Shown here one piece after another: positions 8,367 to 15,928 of a stretch of 36,463 nucleotides of DNA; positions within the stretch are counted from its first letter, which is position 1; every line of letters starts with the position of its first letter. The notes below the pieces were generated by a model. The model saw nothing but the letters and a program-made list of their open reading frames with translations. It was not told where the DNA came from and did no database searches. Source of the stretch: RGIG6353 sp964650465 (GTDB taxonomy: Bacteria > Bacillota > Clostridia > Oscillospirales > SIG627); NCBI GenBank assembly GCA_964650465.1, contig CAZYTA010000027.1, positions 1 to 36,463 on the forward strand, given 5' to 3'. The position numbers and the translations under genes are program-made.

Positions 8367-8926
8367 TACTTTATCACTCCAAAATCGGGAACAAGTCTCA
8401 AAAAGACCTTGCCCAGAATGTATTTTTCTTCTACTGCACCTAACATTCGGCTGTCAGAGGAGCCGTTGCGGTTGTCTCCCATTACGAACACACAGCCCTC
8501 GGGGACTGTATAAGGGTATTGCAAATTGCCTCTGACCATGGGATTATTGTTGCAATGATATACATAAGGCTCATCAAGCGCCTCGCCGTCAACATATACA
8601 GTCCATGTAAAGGGGTCGATGTTTACCGTCTGACCTTCTGTTGCTATAACACGCTTTATATAGGGTGTTCCGCCTGTATATCCCAGGGCTTCAAGGTTAT
8701 GTGACACATCCACTACCACAACATCGCCTGTCTCGGGAGTGTAGCCTACACTTGATATTATAAGCCTGTCTTTGTCGTGAAAGGTCTCTCGCATACTGTC
8801 ACCCGAAACAGTCACAAACTTAACCAAAAAAGTAAAGATAAGTATTACTGCACCCAAGGCAAACAGGAAGGTTTCCACCCATTCGTAAAGCTCGGCTACG
8901 GCTGAAATTCTCTTTTTCTTTTCCAT
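8366..8926 (-). CDS. lepB: Signal peptidase I
   Basis: Membrane serine/lysine protease that removes signal peptides from exported proteins. The 186-residue product has one N-terminal membrane segment (about 18-38), the nucleophile Ser44 in SGDSMRETF, the general base Lys91 in PYIKRVIA and the box E motif GDNRNGSSDSR (150-160). The start at 8926 was chosen over an upstream in-frame one because GGAG lies properly spaced in front of it and the longer form would overlap the previous gene by 85 bases with a basic extension. It begins 5 bases after the preceding stop. Confidence 0.95.
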   Translation of the reverse strand: MEKKKRISAVAELYEWVETFLFALGAVILIFTFLVKFVTVSGDSMRETFHDKDRLIISSVGYTPETGDVVVVDVSHNLEALGYTGGTPYIKRVIATEGQTVNIDPFTWTVYVDGEALDEPYVYHCNNNPMVRGNLQYPYTVPEGCVFVMGDNRNGSSDSRMLGAVEEKYILGKVFLRLVPDFGVIK

Positions 8927-8931
8927 TTCAA

Positions 8932-9645
8932 TTACTCCAATACCAATTCTTCCACGCTTGCAAGCTCGATGATATCGCTGTCGGTACGGGAACGGAGTAC
9001 CTTTCTTGCCTGACATTTTTCGCAGGACAGCTCTATTGTGTCATATCCCACATCTATCATAAAGTCGCCTTTTTCACAGTCGCATTTTATTTTGTTTGTT
9101 TCGTCAAGCTCCTTTATTATATACAGCATCTGACTTGTAACTACGGCATCCGCATATTCATATTCGTCATATTTTTCGTTGTTGGGGTTGCATTCACGGA
9201 TTTCTTCTTCGTCTTGCTCTTCTTCTGAATTCTCTTCAAAATTGCGGAATATTCCGAAGTCCTCGTCTTCAAGGTCACGCTCGTCAAGAATTTCCATCAG
9301 CTTCTGCAGCTCCTTGGTGTTGTCGTCAACGGCTTTTATTACCTTTGCCTTGTCGCCGATAAAGCAGGTGTCAAGACCCGATGCCGAGCACTGCAATACA
9401 AAAATATCACTGCCCCAGAAGGTTGAGCCGGATACCTGATAGGGATGTGAGGTAGGACAGGCAACACAGGGTACATTGAGTGATACAGTGTCACGTGATT
9501 TTATATAATTTACGGTCATTACAGATTCACCGCAGCTGCAACGCAAATTTGTTTCACCGCCCGAGAGGGCAAAAAGACTCATTTCGCCTATCATTGCCAC
9601 ACCGCAGGTGGGGCATCTGTAGGCAATAGTAATTTTCTCTTTCAT
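8932..9645 (-). CDS. Multi-zinc-ribbon protein of unknown function
   Basis: A 237-residue soluble protein that I do not recognise as a named family. It starts with two cysteine pairs, CPTC (11-14) and CSC (36-38), has another pair CVAC (60-63), then an acidic helix-like stretch with many Glu/Asp (about 119-150), and ends with CDC and CEKC pairs. The layout suggests two zinc ribbons at each end of an acidic linker. It heads the operon that continues into lepB, with an AAGGAGA site before its ATG. A role linked to secretion or to ribosome assembly is only suggested by position. Confidence 0.8.
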   Translation of the reverse strand: MKEKITIAYRCPTCGVAMIGEMSLFALSGGETNLRCSCGESVMTVNYIKSRDTVSLNVPCVACPTSHPYQVSGSTFWGSDIFVLQCSASGLDTCFIGDKAKVIKAVDDNTKELQKLMEILDERDLEDEDFGIFRNFEENSEEEQDEEEIRECNPNNEKYDEYEYADAVVTSQMLYIIKELDETNKIKCDCEKGDFMIDVGYDTIELSCEKCQARKVLRSRTDSDIIELASVEELVLE

Positions 9646-9710
9646 GGTATCTCCTTAAAGTTATGTTATCTCACGGTGTGATTTTTGGGTGTAAACCGAA
9701 AAGGCAGGGG

Positions 9711-9831
9711 AATTGAAAATTGAGAATTGAGAATTGAAAATTATTGAAGATTTCGCTTGCGAAATCAACCATTTCACAAAGTGAAAATTTCACGCGACGA
9801 AGTCGCATTTCACCGCGAAGCTTTGCTTCGC
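9711..9831. repeat. Palindrome-rich AATTGA-type dispersed element
   Basis: Begins with repeated AATTGA/AATTGAG units (about 9711-9742), followed by a chain of short palindromes: GATTTCGC/GCGAAATC (9749-9766), TTTCAC/GTGAAA (around 9772-9786), GCGAC/GTCGC (9794-9806) and GCGAAGC/GCTTCGC (9815-9831), separated by ATTTCAC-like spacers. From memory, elements of this style are common intergenic repeats in gut Clostridia. Its last base is the final base of the downstream glycosylase stop codon. Confidence 0.75.
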
Positions 9832-10667
9832 TATGCCTGAATATATCTTTCGTTGTAGAATAAATATTGCTGTGCCACGCCGCCCCATATGCCAAGGTCG
9901 GGTGTTGAGTCGAAATATTTGGCGAAAACCTTTTTCATCCAGACATCGACGGGCACGGTTTCCAGTCTGCCGAGTCCGTAAAGAAGTGCACAGGCGGCAA
10001 CCTTTGGACCTACGCCGTTTATGGTTTGAAGCCTTTGGGAAGCAGAAGCACTGTCAAGGCTCAATAGCTCCTCTTCGGATATTTCGCCTGCAGTCAAGCG
10101 CTTTGCCGCATCAAGTATGTATTTTACCCTGAATCCCAGTTTGCATTCTCCCAGCCCCGTTTCGCCTGCATCAAGCAGTGCTTCGGCTGTAGGGAACGCA
10201 TAATAGGTCTCACCGTCAACATTAAAGGGCTGCCCGAAGCGTTCGGATATTGTCTGAACGTTTTTCTTTATTCTGGGGATATTGTTATTTTGCGATATGA
10301 TAAATGAGATGAGTGCTTCGGTAAAATCCTGTCTCAGTATTCTTATTCCAAACCCCTGAGCAACTGCACTTTCCAACGCCTGTCTGCCCTTGCCCGAAAA
10401 AGCCGATACAAATGTGTCGGACATTTCGTAATAGGAGTTTTTCGGGTCAAAGAAAAGGTCAATATTCTCATCTCCGCTGGTGAGATATTCTATATATCCC
10501 TTAGAGTCTTTCGCCTTTATTTTTACTACCGCACCCCTTACAACGCCCTCTATAAATCCGTCTTTTTCATCAAAGCGGAAGCATTGTCCGCAGTCAAAGG
10601 TTTTGACAGGGGAGAAGGTGTCTGAGGGAGGGATTGAGATTTTTCTTGTTAAAATTTGATTATTCAT
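9831..10667 (-). CDS. 8-oxoguanine DNA glycosylase (OGG1 type)
   Basis: Base-excision repair enzyme removing 8-oxoguanine. The 278-residue protein has the OGG N-terminal domain (FDCGQCFRF), the helical core (SFIISQNNNIPRIKK) and the HhH-GPD motif TINGVGPKVAACALL with catalytic Lys222 and VPVDVW with Asp241. The reading frame ends exactly at the palindromic repeat 9711-9831. The ATG at 10667 has no clear ribosome site; a TATAAT (10681-10686) lies only 13 bases upstream, so the transcript may have a very short leader. The -35 is poor. Confidence 0.93.
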   Translation of the reverse strand: MNNQILTRKISIPPSDTFSPVKTFDCGQCFRFDEKDGFIEGVVRGAVVKIKAKDSKGYIEYLTSGDENIDLFFDPKNSYYEMSDTFVSAFSGKGRQALESAVAQGFGIRILRQDFTEALISFIISQNNNIPRIKKNVQTISERFGQPFNVDGETYYAFPTAEALLDAGETGLGECKLGFRVKYILDAAKRLTAGEISEEELLSLDSASASQRLQTINGVGPKVAACALLYGLGRLETVPVDVWMKKVFAKYFDSTPDLGIWGGVAQQYLFYNERYIQA

Positions 10668-10677
10668 AATAATTTTA

Positions 10678-10706
10678 TTGATTATACAGAAAAAATGTGA
10701 TAATAT
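10678..10706 (+). promoter_or_regulatory. Promoter of the DUF6062-like gene
   Basis: TTGATT (10678-10683), a 17-base spacer and TAATAT (10701-10706), 33 bases before the start codon. It overlaps the divergent TATAAT of the glycosylase gene. Confidence 0.6.
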
Positions 10707-10738
10707 TATTAAAATTGAGTGAAAGGAAAGTTATAATA

Positions 10739-11416
10739 ATGGAAAAAATCTATACAATACCTGTCAATGATGCTTTCAATATACAGGATGGCTGTCCTTT
10801 TTGCAGGATGTATGATACTCTCGAAGCAAACGAGCTTGACATAATTCTCGGCGCATCAATGATGGAGCCCGATATCAGAATAGAAACAAACAAGAAGGGC
10901 TTTTGCCGTGACCATTATGAAAAGATGTTCACCATGAAGAACCGTCTGGGGCTTGCACTTATGATGGAAAGCCACCTTGATGAGCTGATAAAGGGTGTCA
11001 GCGGAGGAGGACTGTTCAAGGATAAGCTTACCTCGGCAAACGATTACCTGTCAACCCATTCAAATACCTGTTATGTATGTGACAGAATTGAAAACAATTT
11101 CTCAAAGATGATAGAATGCGCCTGCATTATGTGGGAAACCGAAGAGGAGTTCAGACGCAAGTTTGAAAAAACGCCGTACTTTTGTGTTCACCACTATGCA
11201 AGAATGATAAAAACGGCGTCAACCTTCGTCTCAAAGAAAAAGAGAGGCGATTTCTACGCCGCCGCTTCGGCTATCGAAAACAGCTATCTTCAGACTCTGA
11301 GAGATGACGTGTCCTGGTTCTGCAAGAAATTTGACTACCGATATGACAGCGAACCGTGGGGCAATTCAAAGGATGCCGTAGAGCGTGCAATCAAAAGCAT
11401 TTATCACAAATCCTGA
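10739..11416 (+). CDS. Cysteine-rich DUF6062-like protein
   Basis: A 225-residue soluble protein resembling the clostridial DUF6062 family (recognised from memory, not searched). It shows an internal repeat of a metal-knuckle pattern: CPFC (19-22) with a later GFCRDHY, and CYVC with a later YFCVHHY, so two Cx2C...CxxHY modules. It contains no membrane segment. The ATG at 10739 follows AAAGGAAAG; a 14-residue upstream extension lacks such a site. Its 3' end overlaps the convergent rex gene by 13 bases. Function unknown; a metal or redox role would fit the neighbour rex but is only an inference. Confidence 0.8.
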   Translation: MEKIYTIPVNDAFNIQDGCPFCRMYDTLEANELDIILGASMMEPDIRIETNKKGFCRDHYEKMFTMKNRLGLALMMESHLDELIKGVSGGGLFKDKLTSANDYLSTHSNTCYVCDRIENNFSKMIECACIMWETEEEFRRKFEKTPYFCVHHYARMIKTASTFVSKKKRGDFYAAASAIENSYLQTLRDDVSWFCKKFDYRYDSEPWGNSKDAVERAIKSIYHKS

Positions 11417-12042
11417 GCGGATACATCGTAGCACAGCTTCATAAGGCTGTCGCCCATATATACATTTTCAATGCTTACACTTTTGTTTGATACACTCAGT
11501 TCGGTGTTTGCAAAATTCCAAAAGCCTTTAACTCCTGCCTCTGCCAGCATATTTGCTACGGCGGAGGCTTCACTTTTAGGAAGTGTCAGTATTGCGATAT
11601 CAACATGATTTTCACTGCAGAAGCGGTTTGCCTGTGAGATGTTGAGTACTGTGTGACCCGCTACCTCGCTTCCCACTACATCGGGGCTGATGTCAAACAG
11701 CCCTGCAAGGTCAACTCCCGAGCGTGACAGCGTATTGTGATTGGCAAGCGCCTGTCCCAAATGTCCCACACCGATTATTATTGCGGTGTATCGCTTTGTT
11801 ACTCCGAGAATTTCGGCAAGGCTGTCTCTTAGTCCAGCCACATTGTAACCATAGCCCTGCTGACCAAATCCCCCGAAGCAGTTAAGGTCCTGCCTTATCT
11901 GCGAGGCTGTTACGTTTATAAGTTTTGAAAGCTCCTTAGAGGAAATTTTTTCCACCCCTGCTCTTGACAGCTCTTCAAGATGTCTGTAGTATTTCGGCAG
12001 ACGTCTCAGCACAGGTGTGGATATTTTTTTATCGTTCTTCAT
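11404..12042 (-). CDS. rex: Redox-sensing transcriptional repressor Rex
   Basis: Homodimeric repressor that senses the NADH/NAD+ ratio and controls fermentation and respiration genes. The N-terminal winged helix contains VLRRLPKYYRHLEEL, SSKELSKLINVTASQIRQDL and GGFGQQGYGY; the Rossmann domain follows with GVGHLGQA (91-98). 212 residues is normal. ATG start with GGAAGG upstream. The 240-base region in front holds DnaA-box-like sites and several palindromes but no clean Rex operator (TTGT...ACAA type) that I could see. Convergent with the DUF6062-like gene. Confidence 0.97.
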   Translation of the reverse strand: MKNDKKISTPVLRRLPKYYRHLEELSRAGVEKISSKELSKLINVTASQIRQDLNCFGGFGQQGYGYNVAGLRDSLAEILGVTKRYTAIIIGVGHLGQALANHNTLSRSGVDLAGLFDISPDVVGSEVAGHTVLNISQANRFCSENHVDIAILTLPKSEASAVANMLAEAGVKGFWNFANTELSVSNKSVSIENVYMGDSLMKLCYDVSAQDL

Positions 12043-12145
12043 ATAGTACCTTCCGAATTATTGAAAAATCACACTTTTTGGCAAATCGCCAATAGGTTGG
12101 ATTATGAAATTTCGTGATATTGCAGTCTGTGTAAATGAGGAAAAA

Positions 12146-12258
12146 TGCAAAGTTTTGCACATTATCCACAGGGTTTTCCACAGAAAATCCTGTCGAAAAA
12201 CTCAAAAAGCCGCTATTTTGAGAGTTTTTCAACAAAGTTTTCCACAGCCTGTGGGAAA
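12146..12258. promoter_or_regulatory. Cluster of DnaA-box-like sites between rex and tsaD
   Basis: A perfect consensus DnaA box TTATCCACA at 12162-12170, one-mismatch boxes TTTTCCACA at 12174-12182 and 12238-12246, and a weaker reverse box (TTTCCCACA on the minus strand, 12250-12258). A perfect palindrome TGCAAA-GT-TTTGCA lies at 12146-12159. Between the boxes is a hairpin, GAAAAACTC...GAGAGTTTTTC (about 12195-12230). No dnaA or dnaN is nearby, so it is not an ordinary oriC. Confidence 0.6.
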
Positions 12259-12282
12259 ATCCGTATGTTTATTTATGCAAAT

Positions 12283-13293
12283 TTAATTTACGAATTTGTT
12301 GTTTACAGGCACGGCATTCAGTGTGATATTTGCGAAGTTTTTGTCTGCCGCTTCATAGTATGCCTGGGATGCGATCATGGCTCCGTTGTCTCCGCACAGT
12401 GAGAGGGGAGGCATATAGAGTCTGACATTTTTGCGGTCGCACAGTCTTTGTACACATTCTCTTATGTGGGAATTTGCACTGACACCGCCTGCAAGCACAA
12501 GAGTAGGCATTTTAAAGTCGTCTATGGCGTGGGACAGTCTGTTTTCTACAGTATCACATACCGCCGCAGAAAACGATGCCGCCACATCCTCCTTGCTTAT
12601 TTCGGCTCCCTTTTGTTCGGCATTGTGCAGATAGTTAACCACCGCTGTTTTGAGCCCCGAATATGAGAAGTCATAAGGGGCATCCTTTACAACCGCTCTG
12701 GGAAAAGCAATGGCTTTTGGGTCTCCTGCTTTTGCAAGGGCATCCATTTCGGCGCCGCCTGGATATCCTATACCCATTACTCTTGCCACTTTGTCAAAGG
12801 CTTCGCCTGCGGCATCGTCACGTGTGATGCCGACGGTCTCATATTCCGTATATGAGCTGACCTTCATCAACGAGGTGTGACCGCCCGATATTACAAGAGC
12901 TAAAAAAGGAGGCTTAAGGTCGGGGTGAGCAAGATAGTTTGCCGCAACATGTCCTCTTATGTGATTAACCGCTATCAGCGGCTTGTGAGAGGAGTAGGCA
13001 AGTGATTTTGCAAAATTCACTCCTACAAGGAGCGCCCCCACCAGTCCCGGACTGTAAGTAACGGCTATTGCATCAATGTCCTGCAAGGTGAGCTCGGCTT
13101 CCTTTAGCGCCGAATCAGTGAGAGGTGCTACCGCTTCAATATGCGCTCTCGAGGCTATTTCGGGTACAACTCCTCCAAAACGTTTGTGCATTTCTATTTG
13201 TGAAAGTATTTTGCAGGAAAGTATTTTCCTGCCGTCCTCCACCACTGCCGCCGATGTCTCGTCGCAGGAGGACTCTATTGCAAGTATCTTCAA
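12283..13293 (-). CDS. tsaD: tRNA N6-threonylcarbamoyladenosine transferase TsaD
   Basis: Transfers the threonylcarbamoyl group to A37 of ANN-decoding tRNAs. The ASKHA-type protein (336 residues) begins ILAIESSCDETSAA, carries the metal-binding NHIRGH (His111, His115) and the C-terminal GDNGAMIA. The start codon is TTG (13291-13293), one base after the rimI stop, with AAGGAAG in front; no ATG is available at the conserved N terminus. Last gene of the galU-deaminase-rimI-tsaD run. Confidence 0.97.
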   Translation of the reverse strand: MKILAIESSCDETSAAVVEDGRKILSCKILSQIEMHKRFGGVVPEIASRAHIEAVAPLTDSALKEAELTLQDIDAIAVTYSPGLVGALLVGVNFAKSLAYSSHKPLIAVNHIRGHVAANYLAHPDLKPPFLALVISGGHTSLMKVSSYTEYETVGITRDDAAGEAFDKVARVMGIGYPGGAEMDALAKAGDPKAIAFPRAVVKDAPYDFSYSGLKTAVVNYLHNAEQKGAEISKEDVAASFSAAVCDTVENRLSHAIDDFKMPTLVLAGGVSANSHIRECVQRLCDRKNVRLYMPPLSLCGDNGAMIASQAYYEAADKNFANITLNAVPVNNKFVN

Positions 13294-13294
13294 T

Positions 13295-13738
13295 TTATTC
13301 TTCCTTACTGAAAAAGTAGTTCATAATTATTGCGTTTTCTTTAGGAGAGGAATAGAAATTCCGTCTGACTCCCACATTTTCAAAGCCACAGCCTTCATAC
13401 AGCCTTTGTGCGCTCAGATTGGACTCTCTGACTTCAAGTGTTATGTATTCCAGCCCCAGCTCTTTACCAAGAGCTACCGCATTTTCCACAAGTGCCTTTC
13501 CCACACCCTTTTTTCTGTGTGCGGGATGAGTTGCTACATTTGTGACACTGCCCTCGCCCGCAACTGCGTAAAGTCCCATATATCCCAATACCTCTCCCGA
13601 CTCCTCAAATACATAAAAATGCGAACATGGAGAGCTTAGGGATTCCTCAAGGGCTTTTTCGCTCCAGGGCTCCGAAAAGCACAGCTCTTCGATTTTGGCA
13701 ACTGCACCAATGTGCCGTTTTTCAAGGGGAAGTACCAT
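13295..13738 (-). CDS. rimI: Ribosomal protein S18-alanine N-acetyltransferase RimI-like
   Basis: GNAT acetyltransferase of 147 residues. The acetyl-CoA loop is VATHPAHRKKGVGKALV and the C-terminal ESNLSAQRLYEGCGFENVGVR stretch is typical of RimI. RimI acetylates the N terminus of S18 and is commonly next to tsaD or tsaB, as here. The start is taken as ATG in a TGATG overlap with the deaminase stop (13736-13740) instead of the TTG one codon upstream. Substrate not provable from sequence. Confidence 0.92.
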   Translation of the reverse strand: MVLPLEKRHIGAVAKIEELCFSEPWSEKALEESLSSPCSHFYVFEESGEVLGYMGLYAVAGEGSVTNVATHPAHRKKGVGKALVENAVALGKELGLEYITLEVRESNLSAQRLYEGCGFENVGVRRNFYSSPKENAIIMNYFFSKEE

Positions 13739-14232
13739 CAATAGCCCATCTGACCTGTAAGAGAATCGTCGTTTTCTATCCAGTCCTCTACATTGATGAC
13801 TCTGTATTCCGTTGCGGTATCTCTTACTATTACCTTTTCAATTCCCGCATTTATTATCATACGGCGGCAGAGCTGGCAGGGACTTGTACCCTCGGTAAGC
13901 TCGCCTGTCTTGTAGTCGATGCACGCAAGGTAGAGAGTTGCACCCAGCATTTCCTCACGGCTTGCCGCTATTATTGCATTTTGCTCTGCGTGTACAGAGC
14001 GGCAAAGCTCATAGCGCTCTCCTCTGGGAATGTTCAGCTTTTCTCTCATACAGAATTGCAAGTCACAGCAGTTTTTTCTTCCTCTGGGAGCACCTGCATA
14101 GCCTGTTGAGATGATGGAGTCATTTTTTACGATTATCGCTCCGAACACACGCCTGATGCATGTGCCTCTTTTTGCCACTGTCTGAGCAATGTCAAGGTAG
14201 TAGTTTTCCTTGTCCGGACGGATTGTACTCAT
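13738..14232 (-). CDS. dCMP deaminase family protein (ComEB-like)
   Basis: Zinc deaminase, probably converting dCMP to dUMP for thymidylate synthesis. The zinc site is complete: HAEQNAII (His and catalytic Glu) and SPCQLC. GAIIVKNDSIISTGYAGAPRG is characteristic of the family. The 164-residue form starts at the ATG at 14232, overlapping the galU stop (ATGA), with GAGAGG upstream. A longer reading frame would extend into galU and lacks support. Substrate assigned by family resemblance. Confidence 0.9.
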   Translation of the reverse strand: MSTIRPDKENYYLDIAQTVAKRGTCIRRVFGAIIVKNDSIISTGYAGAPRGRKNCCDLQFCMREKLNIPRGERYELCRSVHAEQNAIIAASREEMLGATLYLACIDYKTGELTEGTSPCQLCRRMIINAGIEKVIVRDTATEYRVINVEDWIENDDSLTGQMGY

Positions 14233-15104
14233 AATAACCTCTCGTTTATAAGGCTTTTCAGCCATTCTTTGAACTCTTCGCCGATTTCGCCGTGTTTTAA
14301 TCCGTAGGTGACGTTTGCCTTGAGAAGTCCCAGTTTTGAACCCATATCATGATGTGTTCCCGGGAATTCATACGCCATCACACCTTTGTCACGTGCCAAT
14401 ATTTTCATAGCATCGGTCAGCTGTATTTCCCCTCCGTAGCCGGGAGTCAGGTTTTCAAGAATAGCAAATATTTCCGGAGGCATTACCACTCTTCCGAGTA
14501 TGGAATAATATGACATGACCTTGTCGGGGGAGGGCTTTTCTATCATATCCGAGCAGTAAAATATTTTATCCTCGGCAGGCTCTACCTTAAGTGAACAGTA
14601 CTTGTGTATCACCTCCGGGCTGACCTTGCTTACCCCAACAGCACCCTTGCCGTATTTTTCGTATATTTCAACAAGCTCCTTGGTAGTGGGGGTATCGGCT
14701 TCTATAAGGTCATCGCCGTAAAGTATTGCAAAGGGCTCGTTTCCCACAAACTCCTTTGCACAAAGTACCGCATGGCCAAGTCCCTTTGCTTCCTTCTGTC
14801 TTATAAAGGTTATATTAGCCATTGTTGCAATTGAGCGCAGGGCTTCAAGCTCCTGTATTTTACCCTTTTTCTCAAGGTGAGCTTCATATTCGGGTGAGAA
14901 GTCAAAATAATCCTCCATTGACTCCTTGCCTCTGTTGGTAATGATGAGTATATCGCTGATACCGGATGCTACAGCCTCTTCTATTTGATAGTGCATGGCA
15001 GGCTTGTCAACTATCGGCATCATTTCCTTGGGTACCGCCTTTGCTGCAGGGAGCATCCTTGTGCCGAGCCCCGCCGCCGGTATAACGGCTTTTTTTACTT
15101 TCAT
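14229..15104 (-). CDS. galU: UTP-glucose-1-phosphate uridylyltransferase
   Basis: Makes UDP-glucose for cell-surface glycans. Nucleotidyltransferase of 291 residues with the signature VIPAAGLGTRMLPAAKAVPK at residues 7-26, VDKPAMHYQIEEA, and the active-site segments LYGDDLI and EKPSPDKV. ATG start behind GGGAGATAAAAAA. First gene of the operon; its leader from a consensus promoter at 15347-15375 crosses two tandem copies of the dispersed repeat in antisense orientation. Confidence 0.96.
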   Translation of the reverse strand: MKVKKAVIPAAGLGTRMLPAAKAVPKEMMPIVDKPAMHYQIEEAVASGISDILIITNRGKESMEDYFDFSPEYEAHLEKKGKIQELEALRSIATMANITFIRQKEAKGLGHAVLCAKEFVGNEPFAILYGDDLIEADTPTTKELVEIYEKYGKGAVGVSKVSPEVIHKYCSLKVEPAEDKIFYCSDMIEKPSPDKVMSYYSILGRVVMPPEIFAILENLTPGYGGEIQLTDAMKILARDKGVMAYEFPGTHHDMGSKLGLLKANVTYGLKHGEIGEEFKEWLKSLINERLL

Positions 15105-15117
15105 TTTTTTATCTCCC

Positions 15118-15317
15118 GAAAAATTTTAAAAAATCTACACCGCCGTTTTTCCTTGTTCGGGTATATACATAGATAACGGTAGGCGAGAATTGTGTGCGGC
15201 TGCTAGCCGCTTTTTTATCTTTTAGAAAATTGCAGCGAATCAACCTCGCCGTTTTTCCTTGTTTGGATATATACATAGATAACGGTAGGCGAGAATTGCG
15301 TGCGGCTGCTAGCCGCT
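15118..15317 (+). repeat. Dispersed structured repeat, tandem copies R3 and R4
   Basis: R3 (15118-15216) and R4 (15217-15317) are about 100-bp tandem copies. Both contain TTTTTCCTTGTT, ATATACATAGATAACGGTAGG and the terminal hairpin GCGGCT-GCT-AGCCGC (15196-15210 and 15302-15316). R4 keeps CCTCGCC; R3 has ACCGCC there. R3 ends in TTTTTT, while R4 lacks a T tract. They form most of the galU leader. Confidence 0.85.
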
Positions 15318-15346
15318 GATTTGTTAAATTTTAACCATTTCATATC

Positions 15347-15375
15347 ATTATATAATAGAAGGACATTTTTGTCAA
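15347..15375 (-). promoter_or_regulatory. Consensus sigma-A promoter of the galU operon
   Basis: Minus strand TTGACA (15370-15375), exactly 17 bases, TATAAT (15347-15352). Predicted start of transcription near 15340, giving a leader of about 235 bases that reads through repeats R4 and R3 before galU. Confidence 0.85.
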
Positions 15376-15579
15376 CAAAAAGAGGAGTAAAAACAGAAGT
15401 TTTTTATTAAAAAGATGTCGGGTAAACGTTATTGTATGCCATGCTCAGTGTGTGATATGGCGCATTTGAAGAGAGCCGAACCATTGCCGCCGAGAAAAGC
15501 CTTTCTCGCACTGAATTCCCTCGCCGCTTTGGAACACATAGAGTATACCTGCATTGAATGCAAGGGTTTCCTTTTGTGA

Positions 15580-15608
15580 TTGACAGTTTCGTTTTAATGG
15601 GGTATAAT
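15580..15608 (+). promoter_or_regulatory. Consensus sigma-A promoter facing the candidate structured RNA
   Basis: TTGACA (15580-15585), a 17-base spacer and TATAAT (15603-15608): a perfect match. No start codon with a ribosome site follows for more than 300 bases. The 200 bases before it (15376-15579) contain no recognisable gene. Confidence 0.85.
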
Positions 15609-15614
15609 GAACTC

Positions 15615-15768
15615 ATAGAAATACAGTCATTGCACGTGCTTAGGACAAGTGTACGGTGACTTCCGACGCTGCAGAGGTATCTGCTACAATAATAACCCCA
15701 TTTTGTTGCAGAGCGTACTACTACAGCGAGACCGTACTGTTATCAAAACTTGTAACAAAACATTTTTA
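15615..15768 (+). ncRNA. Candidate structured non-coding RNA or long leader
   Basis: Lies immediately after a perfect promoter and has several complementary segments: ACAAGTGTACGGT (15645-15657) with ACCGTAC (15731-15737) and ACTTGT (15748-15753); ACGC/GCGT (15666-15669 with 15713-15716); and a GCAGA-GGTA-TCTGC hairpin with a GNRA-type loop (15671-15684). CTGC/GCAG plus ACAA/TTGT (15681-15689 with 15703-15711) competes with that hairpin. TGTTA/TAACA (15738-15757) followed by TTTTT is a possible weak terminator. It does not match 6S, tmRNA, RNase P or a riboswitch that I know. It could instead be the leader of the gene at 15929. Confidence 0.45.
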
Positions 15769-15928
15769 TTCTTTGATAAAAGCAAAAAAGTGGTTCTTGA
15801 GTTCAATAGGCAGAATAATTGCACAAGATTAGAAATCAAGCAAAGCGCAAACTAACACAATAATTAATTGACAATCGGTAAAAAAATATGGCTGTGACAT
15901 TTTAGTAAGCGTATATGAGGTGATTTAA

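Noticed and set aside
8366..9016. Longer signal peptidase start at 9016
   Set aside because: It would overlap the upstream gene by 85 bases and add a basic stretch; the start at 8926 has a proper ribosome site.
12146..12258. Chromosomal replication origin
   Set aside because: DnaA boxes are present, but there is no dnaA, dnaN or recF nearby and only four boxes; reported only as a DnaA-box cluster.
15407..15616. Minus-strand 69-residue open frame
   Set aside because: No ribosome site; it overlaps the consensus promoter at 15580-15608 and has an unusual composition. Possibly part of a repetitive element.
15615..15768. Identification as 6S RNA, tmRNA or RNase P RNA
   Set aside because: The long central-bubble hairpin of 6S, the tRNA-like ends of tmRNA and the conserved RNase P core motifs are not visible.
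15649..15855. Plus-strand 68-residue open frame inside the candidate RNA
   Set aside because: No ATG with a ribosome site, composition unlike a protein, and the stretch shows RNA-like pairing instead.
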